DNA of 64,000 bases, from positions 14,570,011 through 14,634,010 of the forward strand of contig CM075852.1 in NCBI GenBank assembly GCA_037975125.1, read 5' to 3'. Shown in pieces: positions 1 to 11,710 of the stretch. Source of the DNA: Latrodectus hesperus (taxonomy: Eukaryota; Arthropoda; Arachnida; Araneae; Theridiidae). A model generated the notes under the pieces. The model did no database searches. It was given only the letters and a program-made list of their open reading frames with translations, and was not told the origin of the DNA. The stretch's first letter is position 1, and the number at the start of each line of letters is the position of its first letter. Made by a program: the position numbers and the translations under genes.

Positions 1-1847
1 ATAACACCGGAGATTGCAGAAAGCTTAATTCAGCTCAGCAAATTATTTCGGATCATATTCGGAAGATAGGATGGGTGTGGAAATATTTAAAACATGAATT
101 AAGTGAGAAAATGTTGATGGTTGAGAGCAGAGAAGCAAAGACGGGCATCACATGCCCGTCTCTGCTTATTCGAGCCCTTCTTGAACCGGGAGATAACTGG
201 GGATGAAAAGTGATTACCTACGAAAACATGGTAAGGTAAAGATTATATTGTTAGGAAAACATAGCTCTTTAAACTTTAAAACGAATTTGACACTAAATAA
301 GAGAATAGTGTGTATATGCTGGGACATTTGAAATGCATTATGAGAATTAAAAAGTGAATGAAAAGCTTATTCGTTAAAGTATTTCCAACAAATGGATAAT
401 TTAAAGGGAGCATTCCAAGAAAAGAATTCGTCGAAAAATAGCAGAACTAGGTTGAAAAATTCTGTCCCATACACCATATTCCCCTGGCGATTAACCCATG
501 ACGAACCCGGCTTTTTTGCAATTTCTAGAAGTTGTTGATTGTCAATACCGTCTTTTATTTGTATCAAAGTGTTTTTTTTTTTGTCAAATAGCAGTTGGAT
601 TATGCTTATACTCCTTTTAAATATTTTTGCATTCATAGGGTTCATTTTTACAATACGCGTTTTATTTGTTAGTGTTTCGATGAAGTAAAATCTGTAAGTC
701 AAGAAATTAACGTTTTCATTAAATAATTTTAAATATTTACTTAAAATAATATCCTAACAGTTGAAAATACTTTTATTTACTGTTTCTAAGTTAAGGTTTT
801 TATATTTTTCTAAATTTATTTAGGAATTGAATAATTTTAAATTGTGAATTACTCTCTTAAATTGTGATTGTGAAAAATTCTGTGTATTGTATGCTCAAAA
901 ATATTTGCTGGAAGTGAAATCAAATAAGTGTACATAAATGAAATGAAATCGCTTATGGAAATGATGAGAAATCCTTCAAATTCTGATTATTTGAGCTATA
1001 TTCGTAGGATATATGTTAACAACACATATGCTAATAAAGTCACAAAACTACACAACAACTATTTTTTCATAATGATTTATTCTACATTAAAAGCCAAAGT
1101 GAAAGAAACCGAAAATTAGTAATACAGTGTAAATGATTTTAAATAACTTTATATTGGATATAATTGAAAAATTTCTCTTAAAAAGTACGGTATTTCTACA
1201 ATCTATACTACTTCATTATTACTATCTATCATAATATTTTATACTCATAATATTTATTTTACGTAACATTAGAATATGTTTGGATTTCGTAGTTACTCAT
1301 CTGAGATCATTCAGAACAAAATTTGCAGCTAAGCGGAAAAACATTCGAAATTAAAAGTTGTTTATTTTTGAATCATTCATAAGAAATCTTCCATTTTAAA
1401 TCAATGATAACGGATTCTTTCCATCTGAAATAAAAATAAATTTTGTATTTAATTGTAAAGAAATAAAGATATTTTTAATTATTAATCCTTAAAATATTTG
1501 TAAGTAAGGTTATTCTAGTTATAAATAATTTATATTATATACAATAAATATGTTTATTTCTTTAGAGAAAATATTAATCAGGGGAAATAAAAGTACAAAA
1601 ATAATATTCTATATACACACATATTTTATCATGGTAGATTATTATTTCTGTGTATCATTTATTATTAGACTAAAAGTAGTTTAATATCTACAGCTTCATG
1701 AATTATTTACACAGATTAAATATTAAAAAAAATAAGTTTGATAATATAAATATTAAAAAACATCTCTAAACTATTTTATGATTCCTTAAATGGAACCAAT
1801 GTTTTACCTTGAAAAACATGCAGCTTTTCAGAAACTTCCACAGTTGG
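1..1847. other. AT-rich non-coding stretch
   Basis: No gene, known repeat or RNA is recognisable. The open frames here are short, AT-driven and unlike any protein I know. The one clear structure is the short-loop inverted repeat at 133-167, listed separately. On the minus strand this interval lies downstream of the possible terminal exon at 1848-1908 and could hold its 3' UTR; an AATAAA on the minus strand lies near 1660. Confidence 0.6.
133..167. repeat. short-loop inverted repeat (16-bp arms, 3-nt spacer)
   Basis: Arms 133-148 and 152-167 are complementary with one mismatch and are separated by CAC. The arms are clearly more GC-rich than the surroundings (core AGACGGGCAT). No transposon ends or target-site duplication were seen around it. 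Confidence 0.75.
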
Positions 1848-1908
1848 TCATGGTTTTTCCAAATCCTTCTCCGCTTCAGTTTCATCATTAGGAGATGCAT
1901 CCACAAAT
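1848..1908 (-). CDS. possible acidic terminal coding exon
   Basis: On the minus strand a good acceptor (TGTAATTTTCAG, AG at 1910-1909) is followed by an open frame of 19 codons ending in TGA at 1850-1848. The frame starts with one base that would complete a split codon. The 19 residues are strongly acidic: 7 Asp/Glu, 2 Lys, no Cys. The required incoming phase (two bases) is the phase left by the signal-peptide exon at 15562-15719; joined to GA it makes a Glu codon. An acidic C-terminal propeptide is the known layout of gomesin precursors. Against this, the implied intron is about 13.65 kb and phase agreement occurs by chance one time in three. It could instead be an exon of another minus-strand gene, or chance. 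Confidence 0.3.
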
Positions 1909-1910
1909 CT

Positions 1911-3139
1911 GAAAATTACAATTAAAAATGTGTACAAATATCACACATTACCATAAAAATGCATAATACATCAATGAATTATAAATTTAAAAGAATAAGT
2001 TATCCCGACATGTGAATAATTGTACTTTTATCCTCAAAATTAAAATGTATACTTGGGGTTAGCTTTGTTATACTTCATTATCAAATTTATTTAAAGACTT
2101 CAAATTGCGATAACTTTTTTAATTATAAGTAATTTTAATAATATTAGATTTTTACTTAACCAAATTATAGAGAGATTTTGGTCATCAAATTAAAAATTAG
2201 AGCTGTTACACGTATAAAATCAATTTGCTATTTCTAGTTTACTAAACACTTTTAAGCTTTGCTTCTGATTTAAAACCAAATTTAAAATTATCTTGATCAC
2301 AAATAACAAGGTATATGTATATATATATTCTTGTTTTCATTGCAATAAAAAAATATGGTTTCTTAAGAATTAACCAAGATTCCTTAACAAATGAATGATA
2401 TTTTGTTCAATGATGATTTGTTAAACGATGCATCTTCATTATTTATATTTAAGAAAAGATCGGTAGACATTTAAGCACAACCAGAAAAACTATACTTACT
2501 AATATCCATAGTTTGCCTTAAGATTAAAAATTAGACTGCTATAAAAGAAAAATCCTGATTCTTTTCATCCTATCTTTCATTGCTGGAGCCAATTAATATT
2601 TTTAGGATGCAACTTCATATTTTTCTTTTTATATTCAGTGAGAAAACAGGCACTTTTCAGTTATGGGACTAAAACTTGCTATTAAATACTCTGTAAAAAT
2701 TGCTAAGAGATTCATGTGAAATCGAAAGTATTTTTTTAAACTAAAGGAACGCTTTACAAAGTTAATTTTAGTGAAATTTTCATCATAGATATGAAAATTT
2801 TTTGGGACATTTTTGTCAGCGATACATATAAAATTGTTATAGAAACAAGATTTGATTTCTATTAAAAATTTCTGATTTCACTAATATCTGTATCTGAAAT
2901 GTGTATCGTTTTTCTAATATATATACGTTTCTTTTTTGACGTGTTGTCTTCATCTGCCTGTATTGCACTTCCTAATATTCGGTATCTCTTATCATAAATA
3001 TTTTGATACTTATTATGCTTCGAAGTTTACAGGATTTCATGATACCTAAATCCGATCTAGATAACAGTAAAATAGCCAAAATATTTGCTATTATAAGCGT
3101 GGTCATACTATCAATTCTTGCTCCAGCATATTTCCCTGA
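1911..3139. other. AT-rich non-coding stretch
   Basis: No supported gene, RNA or repeat is seen. If the exons at 15562-15719 and 1848-1908 belong together, this is intron. Confidence 0.55.
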
Positions 3140-3425
3140 ATATAGCCCAGAGCTAGGCTCTACCTGTTAGGTGGAAGCCGCTGAGTGGAAGTCTTCGTCA
3201 TTTAGAAGCAGGTACCAAGCAGAAGACCCTCATTACTAGACCTGCCACCTCCAGAGGGTCACGAGAAGGACATTGCCACCAAACCTATTTAACGTGCCCC
3301 AACAGCTTTTAGTGAACCCGAGGGATATTCAGCTAATTCGGGATTCGAAATCACTTCCTTCCGATGATGCAAATGACGCTCTATCCCACCAGGTTACCAC
3401 AACCTTAACCGTGAATTCTTGATGC
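3140..3425 (-). repeat. tRNA-derived SINE, family 1 (near full length)
   Basis: On the minus strand the head has a box A-like segment (TGGTGGGATAGAGCG) followed by a box B-like segment (GATTTCGAATCCC), the internal RNA polymerase III promoter layout of tRNA-derived SINEs. The body and tail recur at 3455-3531/4412-4585, 12055-12205, 34590-34870 and 55963-56214. Marker shared by the tails: AGCAGAAGACC preceded by a CGTCATTTAGAAGCAGG-like segment (plus-strand reading). Confidence 0.75.
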
Positions 3426-3454
3426 ACCAATATATTTCCTTGTACTTAGCTTTC

Positions 3455-4585
3455 TTTTGTGCTCTACTAGTTAGCGGAAGCAACCGGATGATAGTCTTCG
3501 TCATTTAGAAGCAGGGATTAAGCAGAAGATCTAGTGAAGAAACGTCTGCCTTAAAATGGTTAGATCCGAATCACCGCGCTGCACTTAGCGGAGCGTTTCG
3601 CGCCTCATCAATCAACAGTCTCTATGTTAACTGCAACACATCTCCTTTAGAACTACGGCTTTCCCTCAATTGCTATTTCAAGAGTTTATTTACTCTGAAC
3701 TACTCACTAAAATCTGATAACCTTAACTCTACTTTTTGATGTTCATTCTTCTTGCACTCTTCCCTTTTGTGCCAGGATTTAACCTCTTGTAGAGGAGGCT
3801 AACCTTCATTTAACTCCAGTTGAGACTGATGACTGCAATAGCATTCCTCAATGGGCTTCTCCACAAATACGCTGTTTCAAAATCTTAGCGCTGTTTAGCA
3901 AAGAACTTACTGCTCCCACTATTTTCAAGCAAATTTATGGCCTTCATCTTAAACAATTCCATGATTACTATTCCATTTTTACTGATGGAACAAAAATAGA
4001 TGGACGTGTCGGCTGTGGTATAGCTTATGGCACTACTATCTTTAGCAATTGCCTTTCTTCCGTCTGTTCTATTTATAATGAAGAAGCTGTCGCCATTTCG
4101 AAAGCTTTTAACATAATTAAGTGCTCTCACCATAATTAAATGCTAGACTTGATTAGGGAAACCCATCATCCAAATCTCTTTGATTTCTTAAAGGCCATTG
4201 GTATTTTTGACTGCCTTTTTAATGCACTCTCCTCGTTCTATTTTTATTTTTAAATAAGCTTTAAATTTAAACCTTTCTACTTCAGCAAACCTGTATTTAT
4301 CTAATTTTATAATGGGCACTTTACATTTTTTATTCTGATTTGATAAATGTTTAACCAATCGTTTGGATTTTGTCCTCTTTTGCTTTTTGCGCCATAAAAA
4401 GACACTCACTCAAGCAGAAGATCACTTAATACTTCACCTGTTCCACCAAAGTTATCATTTCACATGTAGTCCAGCCGCCTTTAGTGAACACGTGTCTTCG
4501 GTGAGCCCAAGATTCGAACTCACTACCTTCCGATAATAAGAACAGTGTCCTAACCAAGTCAATTTTAATTGTTATTACAATCTTC
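3455..4585 (-). repeat. tRNA-derived SINE, family 1, split by a LINE fragment
   Basis: The parts 3455-3531 and 4412-4585 together align with one continuous minus-strand copy of the SINE at 3140-3425. The first part holds the tail and the second holds the body and the box B-like head (AGATTCGAACTC in plus-strand reading). The break at AAGCAGAAGATC is duplicated on both sides of the insert, showing that the 880-bp segment between them arrived later. Confidence 0.75.
3532..4411 (+). mobile_element. 5'-truncated non-LTR retrotransposon fragment (ORF2 C-terminal part with RNase H)
   Basis: Two stretches of decayed ORF2 are readable in plus orientation. Around 3560-3710 the frame starts LDPNHRAAL, then has a GAFR motif, SLYV and PLELRLSL. 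This is the region between reverse transcriptase and RNase H typical of I/Jockey-like LINEs. Around 3870-4137 an open frame runs through YSIFTDGTK, GCGIAYG and NEEAVAI before a TAA. These match the first catalytic Asp and the Glu of an RNase H domain; the later catalytic Asp is absent because the frame ends. Stops and frameshifts separate the two parts. The fragment is flanked by a 12-bp direct repeat (3520-3531 and 4412-4423), a target-site duplication inside a SINE. No poly(A) or microsatellite tail is obvious at the 3' end. Known family role: element-encoded RNase H degrades the RNA of the RNA-DNA hybrid during retrotransposition. This copy is dead. Confidence 0.8.
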
Positions 4586-4890
4586 ATCGTAACAGCGTGT
4601 TCACATTTTAGTGACACAATATTTGTAATAGGAAAACAAAAAATCCGACTACTTGATGAAGCAGTTGCATTACACCGTGAGGTATTTTTTTATTCCATCA
4701 TAAATATGCATGAAAATAGAATAAATACCTGCCATTTTTCTGCATTACTTGCATATAATATAATCAGATTGTTTTTTATTTTAAAATAAACTATTTTTTT
4801 TAGTTTGGCGATATTTTGTGATGATAAGTATAATATTAGAATTTCAAATCTGATAATTATACGTTCTCGCTATCTCTGTGGAGTTGAAAA
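4586..4890. other. AT-rich non-coding stretch
   Basis: Nothing recognisable; low-complexity A/T sequence between two repeats. Confidence 0.5.
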
Positions 4891-4894
4891 TTAA

Positions 4895-5165
4895 AAGTCC
4901 TGTGATCAGTCGTTGAGCAGTTACCATGGGTGTAATGGTCCAGAGAAAGTTTCCTCTCCCCTCCAGATCAAAGTCAATATTGAGGTAGTGGATCCTCTGG
5001 TGGTGCCATCTATAGGAGGTGTCTTAGAGCAAAGTCGCACTTTCACCTTCGTGGTACTCTGGTTAAATTTAAACGAAAGACGCATCCCTCTGACTTAATT
5101 TCTCATAACCAATGGCATAGAGAGCTTGGATTATCCAAGTGTCATATGAATAATAATAACGACAA
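4895..5165 (+). repeat. unclassified interspersed repeat A, copy 1
   Basis: This segment is repeated in opposite orientation at 8735-8950, and its 3' end again at 8462-8530. Shared landmarks in order: a head with CCATGGGTGTAATGG, a segment GTGCCATCTATAGGAGG, the segment TTAGAGCAAAGTCG, AACGAAAGACGCA, and a tail with CTTGGATTATCCAAGTGTCAT followed by an AATAATAACGACAACAA-like simple tail. The simple-sequence tail suggests a retroposed element. I did not find a convincing tRNA head, so SINE or LINE 3' end are both possible. Confidence 0.65.
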
Positions 5166-5400
5166 CAAATCTAATAATTATATAAATTCATGAAATTTAG
5201 AGGAAAAGAAAGTTTAGGGCTTAAAAGTAAGACAATAGCGGCTCTTCAAGGTGAAGGGTTCGATTGCAATCACTGTGGGTGCTTCCTTCCTAGTGACTTC
5301 TATCTGCGAAAAGTCCTCTCAGATAGCAGCTGCACAGTTCATGTCCCTACAGCCGCAACAACGCACGTTCAAAGAAAAAGAAATTAAAAATTCTTTAATA
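5166..5400 (+). other. less AT-rich block with short open frame, unrecognised
   Basis: A 65-codon open frame (5190-5387) lies in a block less AT-rich than its surroundings and directly follows repeat A. It has four to five cysteines (CNHCGC and one SSC) but matches no family I recognise. It may be part of a larger element that includes repeat A. Not supported as a host gene. Confidence 0.25.
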
Positions 5401-5514
5401 GCATGATTTTCGTTCTTCAAGCTGTTAATATTAAAAAAGTAGTTAGAAATATTAATTTTACAGTGAACTAATAATAACTCTAATAATTTCATTTCTGTTA
5501 TTATAAGTTCATGT

Positions 5515-5568
5515 TTTATAATAGTTTCAATTAATTAATATTTTCAAATTAACTGAAACTATTATAAA
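5515..5568. repeat. inverted repeat, 22-bp arms, 10-nt spacer
   Basis: Arms 5515-5536 and 5547-5568 are complementary with one mismatch. The arms are AT-rich but not simple sequence. Confidence 0.65.
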
Positions 5569-5569
5569 G

Positions 5570-6709
5570 TATTTAAAATCGATAAATGTTGCATATAAAT
5601 GTCGATAAAATGCAATATCACTGAGAAGACTGATGCGAGAAGTGATATATCTAAATAACGAAACGGTGCTCATATCAGTTTAGTTTCAATAATTTATTCG
5701 AATTATTTAATATGGAAATTATTCTTTCAAGCTGGAACGCAGATTTTTATGCATGAATATTGAGATGCAGTTCTCATCGCTGAAGGTATGCTTTTCGAAA
5801 TTTGAATTTAATTCTACATTATGAAATTTGATAATAATTATCATATCAAATCAAATAATATATTATTCAAATATCACAGTTAGAGAAATTTGTAACCACA
5901 GAGAAATTGATTAACTTTTGAAAAGAATAAAATATCTTAGGACTCGGAATAAAAGAAATTCTTTAAATAGAACTAAATTTTATAGGACCAAATCAAAGAT
6001 AAATATTTAATAATATAATGAGTTTCACACTGTAATGAATACTCAACTTGTTTTGCCGTCATAGCCCCATTTTTCAGTGTCGAAACAATAAAAGTCTTTT
6101 CAAGATTGATTAGCATTCAATGGCAAGACTTTATTAGGCTTTCCATAATGAAGCCAAAATAATGAATGGTTTGGAAAAGAATCTTAAGAATTCCTCGGAT
6201 TTAATGCATGGTATATTAACTCAAATTCCATTATTATTAACATTCCTGCAAAGAATGGTAAATCTGCAATTTATTGGAAAATAATAAGCATTTTGGTACT
6301 TGCTCGAAATTCACGAATGAAATATTTCACGTAAGTAAAGCAATTGACAAGGCTGTAAAAAAAAGTAAAAATAAAGAATTTCTTGACATTTAATAAATTA
6401 TATTAGCTTGTGCTATTTATGGATCCGCTTGGATTGATATATTTAGAAATTGTAACTCAAATAGCAGATGAAATGTTTATATTATCTCATCTTATTTTTT
6501 TCTATACTTACATCCCTATAATAATCTATAAAACGCTGTCATATATGATATTATTTTATAGCAAAATGAAAAAACAAATTCATTTATGTTTTTTCCTTTT
6601 ACATTTTTTAAAATTTTTTCCTCAGTTTTTTTTCTATTTACAATAAAATGATTCTGCTTAAACTATTTTTTTAGTTTAAAATTTTAAATTAGGATTCAAG
6701 TGCTTGTAC
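5570..6709. other. AT-rich non-coding stretch
   Basis: No gene or recognised repeat. The open frame at 6410-6646 is a run of Phe/Leu/Ile codons from T-rich DNA. Confidence 0.5.
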
Positions 6710-6999
6710 ATTTGTTATAATTTAATAATTATGAAAATATTGGAAAGTATATATGTATATATAATGTATACTTTAAGTAATACTTAAAGTATACATTATA
6801 TATACATATATACTTTCCAATATTTCAGAATGAAGTAATACTTATATATACATATATACTATATATAAGTATTACTATATATAAACAGAATAATTATGAA
6901 AATATTTGAAAGTATATATAATGTATACTTTAAGTAATACTTAAAGTATACATTATACATACTTTCAAATATTTTCATAATTATTAAATTATAACAAAT
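6710..6999. mobile_element. foldback/MITE-like element made of nested palindromes
   Basis: Outer arms 6710-6741 and 6968-6999 form a perfect 32-bp inverted repeat. Inside are a perfect 45-bp-arm palindrome with one central base (6735-6825), a 17-bp-arm palindrome with 9-nt spacer (6834-6876), and a second long palindrome (6889-6985, arms about 48 bp, one mismatch seen). The first and third palindromes are near copies of each other (shared centre CTTTAAGTAATACTTAAAG). No coding capacity. It fits a non-autonomous foldback or MITE element that has been internally duplicated. Flanking target-site duplication is not clear. Confidence 0.7.
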
Positions 7000-8461
7000 A
7001 TTAAATTAAGTAATAGTTAAAAGTATAAACCAGAAAACAAAAATAAAATATGTTGATTCAAAAACTATGAAAACAGAATATAGTTGCTTTAATCTCTAGA
7101 TAATTATTTTTACAAAAAATGTTTTTTGAAATCTGTACAGAAATTTTAAATAAAGTTGTTCCATATGATCAGTAAAATATACTAGTTTTGAAATTGTTTA
7201 AATATTGTGTTTTTGTTTTTATATAAGATTTTTTTAATTCCATGGATATATTTTGTGGCTTTCATTTTTTTACTTTTAAGAATTACAGTAAAACATTACG
7301 AATTAAAAATTTAAAAATGAGAATAAAAAATTTGGAATTGTGTGTGCGAACGTCAGCTTAGATTTTTTTGGTTCCTTAAAAGAAATGCATAGATTGGAAA
7401 TTAGACCTATTCGCAAGAGATTATCGTAAAAACTGAATATTTGTCAGAATGCAATTTCTTTGAAATTGAAACAGTATTTTTGAATAACTATTTTTATTTT
7501 GTCAAAAAAGGAGAAAATATTTTTTAATTAAAAAAGAATATTTTGATAAAAAATTACATGAAAATGTTTTGTAGAAAAATAAAAATTACATTTATGGTAT
7601 TAAATGAAAATAGCTTAGTATCATAAAATTTTTAAAAATCTGAGTACGAATTTAAAAAATCTTTTTTCGTTGTTATTTATTCATGTATTAAATCTAGTAT
7701 ATTTGGCAGATTAAGTTTATTTTTTATATAAAAAATATTTCCAATGCCCTTTAACCTATAAGTAATTTTTAATGATAAATTTATATAAATTCATTGTTAC
7801 GATTTTTAATGTTAATACCAACTTTTAAGGAAAAAGAATTATAAAATAATATTACACTTGTTCCATTTTTACATTAAAATATTTATAGGAAAATCTCTTT
7901 AACTGTAACTATTTAGGTGACTTTGTGGTTGCGATTCTCATCAAAATTTGTTATTTAATTGCATGAAAAATTACTATTATATTTAATATAATTAACATAA
8001 AATTACTGATCAGCAGAAAAAGGGATATTACACAAGTCCAATACAGTTAATAATAATGTTTGATAAATTAATGAAAACTATAACATTACTTGTTTTTTTT
8101 TCAATGTTTATTTTTAAGAAAGGAAATTAATTCGGAGCTTAATTAAAATTCCTTAGTTAAAATTTATAAAATATACTTTTTCTTGATAGTCAAGATAACT
8201 CTGCTAAAAGAATTTTGTGCCAAGATCCAAGATATCCTAGCCTCCTCTAATAAAGTTTCCCACATCATTCGTGGAGTTAGATAAGCATTTTAAAGGAGTT
8301 ATGGTGTAATTCTTTAGTTTCAAGAATACTAAAAGTAATCAGTCAAGTAAAAACAAGGGCTTCTCATTCATATACAATATGATGCATCATTTCCTACAAC
8401 TTATGGTCTTTTCTACATTATAAGGAATTATTGAAAAAAATCCTCTCGTGAGAAATTGCTT
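7000..8461. other. AT-rich non-coding stretch
   Basis: No gene, RNA or repeat seen. Confidence 0.5.
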
Positions 8462-8530
8462 TTTATGTTGTTGTTGTTATTTATGACACTTGGTTAATCC
8501 AAGCTTTCTATGCAAATTTATGTCAGTAGG
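8462..8530 (-). repeat. repeat A, 3'-end fragment (copy 3)
   Basis: The minus strand reads AGAAAGCTTGGATTAACCAA then GTGTCATAAATAACAACAAC, matching the tail of repeat A at about 5120-5165. Only the 3' end is present, as expected for a 5'-truncated retroposed copy. Confidence 0.6.
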
Positions 8531-8734
8531 GTATTTATAATTAGTGTTACTCTTGTGCAAAAGGAATACTAAATATTTATGCATCGTACTTTCTGAAAAG
8601 ATATTATTGGTGATTCTACACAAGAGAATACAAATATCTTCTATAAAATATTTTTATTCAAGAAATATATTTGAGGTATTTTTTTAACATTATTGATATG
8701 TATTTTACATGTACTCTGTTACAATAAATTGGAT

Positions 8735-8950
8735 CGCAAAAAATTGTTGTTATTTAGGATACTTGGACAAGCCAAAATTACTACCGAAATTAAGTCAGAA
8801 AGGTGCGTCTTTCGTTTAAACCGGAGCACCATAAAGATGAAAGTACGACTTTGTTCTAAACTCCTCCGATAGATGGCACTTCCTACTATGAGGGGAAATT
8901 TTCTCCAATCCATGACACCAATGGCTCAATGACTGCCCACAAGAATTTCG
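8735..8950 (-). repeat. unclassified interspersed repeat A, copy 2
   Basis: Aligns over its length with 4895-5165 in reverse orientation: head with CCATTGGTGTCATGG, then GTGCCATCTATCGGAGG, GAACAAAGTCG, AACGAAAGACGCA, and a tail with CTTGTCCAAGTATCCTAAAT and AACAACAA. Divergence between copies is moderate. Confidence 0.65.
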
Positions 8951-9480
8951 TTTCTACTACAGAGTACTCGGTGGGTCTTTGGTGGAATCGACCCCCGCCC
9001 ATCCGGCGGAATAGGCTACCTCGGCTCTACTTATTTATGCTATCTAAAGAAGCAATCTTACTACTAATAGATTCCTACTCTACTACAGGTTTAGATGAGC
9101 TAGAGGTCATTTCTTATGGAAGGAGTTATTTCTACTCCCTAAATTGACTTACTTTGGATTGCTTTTTCTTGGTAAGACAGTCATACCTCAGAGGTTTTAC
9201 CCGTATGAGTAATGGTTTTAAATCTCAAGGAACAAAATGTCTGAGTTTCCGGCAAGATACTCCATTAATTCTCCGAGCATTTCAGATGTGCCATTTAGAC
9301 ACTATAACTGCAGAGCCATTCACCTTAGGCAAAGGTCGCATAACAAGGATCTTACGCTGGGGCTCTTTACGAAATCCTTCTTTCAAAAAAAGAAAAGGAA
9401 AAAAAAGTTCAGCTATCCCTTCTGTCCACTCAATAGCCACTCAAAATTCCCCAGGAAATATTGTATGTATTTTATGAGAA
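8951..9480 (+). other. GC-richer block with overlapping open frames, unrecognised
   Basis: This block is clearly less AT-rich than its neighbours and carries open frames of 107 codons (9154-9477, no ATG at the start) and 91 codons in another frame. The longer frame ends in a basic stretch (KKRKGKK) and contains LRWGSLRNP. I recognise no domain. Because it abuts repeat A copy 2, it may be part of the same unidentified mobile element. A host exon is not excluded, but no clear splice sites bracket it. Confidence 0.25.
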
Positions 9481-11034
9481 ACATATTAAATAAACTTTTC
9501 TTCCAAATATGAAATAAATATTTGATTTATAACAAAGATCTGTATTTTCAAGACACTACATTGTGTTAGTCAAAATAAGCTAAAAATCAGACAAACCCAT
9601 TATTAAAATTAATGAAGTAAAAGCACTTGCGATGGAGTTATAGATATTCTTACCAATTTAGGAAAAATAATTTTAAATAAGCATTAAAAATTTTATTTTT
9701 CTACGTTACAAAAAGTTGAAATTTTTAGGTACCTAATATTATTCTTTCTACCATTGTAGTTTTAAATAATTTACATTACAAATTTCTTTATTAATATATA
9801 TGTGAAAAAGTAATATATTTTGAAACTATTTAAATAAAATTATAACTCAATTAGTCAATTTATGAATATGAATTCTTAATAGCTAAAAACTTATTATGAA
9901 TGATCTAAAATGCAAAACTTAATTTTAAATGCTGTATAAATATTTAGCAACATTTTTAAAATAAAATTTATTATATAAATTCCTTCATTAAAAAAAGTTA
10001 CCAACGTAAAATGAATGCATTTCTTTCTTAAACTATACTGTAATTAATTTAATAAATAATATAATTTAACTTTAAAATACTTGAAAAGATTAATTATTAA
10101 AAACATAAGCAACTCATTCAGTTTCCTTGATCTACTTATTAGAAATTTACATAATTTTTCTATCCTTTCAAAAGCATTCTAGTATCTAACTGTTAAAATT
10201 TTAAAAAATTAAGCCAATTATTTAATCAAGTTTTTCAATATATGACACACAGTGAGGGTCAGTATAATGAGCAGCAGAAAAAATATAAAATAATTTTGTA
10301 CATTTGATAAATTATGCCCAATGTCTAAATAATACAAATTTGATTGCAATACTTAACACAATATTTAACCATTTTTTATTATTGGCTAAGTAGGGTGCCT
10401 TAAACAAGGTGACATTGGCTTAAAGGTACATTCTCTAAATCATGATAATATTTAATTTTAAGTAAAGGGTAAAAACCAGAAATTTCCCCTGAGATTTGAA
10501 AATTCGCTTACGTGTTACAGAAATTAAACCAAAATTAATCTAGTTGCATAGGTTGATAAATTCTTATTCTACAAAACAACAGTTTTTGTTTGAATGAACA
10601 CTTCTTAACAGTTATCTGGAACAACTGTGATGGAATTCATCGGAAAAGGACATTGTGTTAAAAGCTCGAGTTAGACAAGGTTTTAAAATTGTGCCTTGTA
10701 ATTTTGCACTGCATTTTAATTGGTCTAATATGACTTTAAAATAGCTACTTTGTCCGTGTTCAAGCTAAACACTCTTTCAGCTTGTGAAAAAACTTATATT
10801 TAGAGTAATTTTTGTCATTGGGATTGAGAGAACTTCGAATAAAGTATTTGCTTAGAAGAAAACCAATCTTCTTCATTTTTGAATTTTGACGATACCATAA
10901 TGAAAACTTCGTGACAATACTATTAAGAAATGATATTATGGTGTAAGTTAGTTGATGCTTAACATTTTTCAGAAAGCAATTTTTAAAATAAATAATATTC
11001 ATTGCAGACAACACAAGTTACATAGAAACAAAAA
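9481..11034. other. AT-rich non-coding stretch
   Basis: Nothing supported. The short frames near 10760-11014 have no recognisable protein. Confidence 0.5.
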
Positions 11035-11330
11035 TATTTAGGAGGACTGAAACAGCGCGTCCTCTTAGCATGACATTTAGAGTGCAAGTGTTCTGTGTTC
11101 GATTCAGATCTCACTGAGAAAATGTATAAGCCACGCCTACAAAGTGTACTGATTGGTTGGGTACATTTTATGAAGTTAATACCATTGGTACAGAAATTTG
11201 ATGGACAAGTTTTTAGTTTCACTTCGCAATTTTCAGTTTTACTTCGGGAATTCAAGTGTTTTGTAAAAGGTCAAGAGTTTCTCAGAAAAAATGAGATGAG
11301 TCACCTCAATTTCTTGGAGAAGTCGTGATG
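11035..11330 (+). repeat. possible tRNA-related repeat
   Basis: The start (11040-11115) has a tRNA-like look: a CCTCTTAGCATGACATTTAG segment in the box A position and a GTGTTCGATTCAG segment resembling box B, about 40 bases apart. No acceptor stem or CCA-proximal pairing is apparent, so it is not called a tRNA gene. A SINE head is the likelier reading. Single copy in this window, so the family is unproven. Confidence 0.3.
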
Positions 11331-11710
11331 AGTCACCACAATATCAATAACTAAATTTGGATCTTTCTTTTAAATTCTTATAAAATTGGAATTTTTAAAG
11401 ATTTTAGGTTATAATTAAAAATAATTTACTCACAGTATAAAATAGTTTTAAGCTCATTTGTAGTTCAAAATTTAACATTTAAAAATGCATTCACTTTTTA
11501 CACTACAGCTATTTATAGTGATAAAAATTAAATAAGGAATGAGCGAAGTAAGTTTAAAAGATAATCTAAATTTCATCAGATTTCTCAATACAGGTTATTA
11601 TAATTGTGTGTAAAAAACTTATTATATGTTAAATACACTGTTCAAAACAGCTAAAGGATAATCAGATTGCGGATTGATCTTGAAACTGAAAAAATACTAC
11701 ATCTGTCAAT

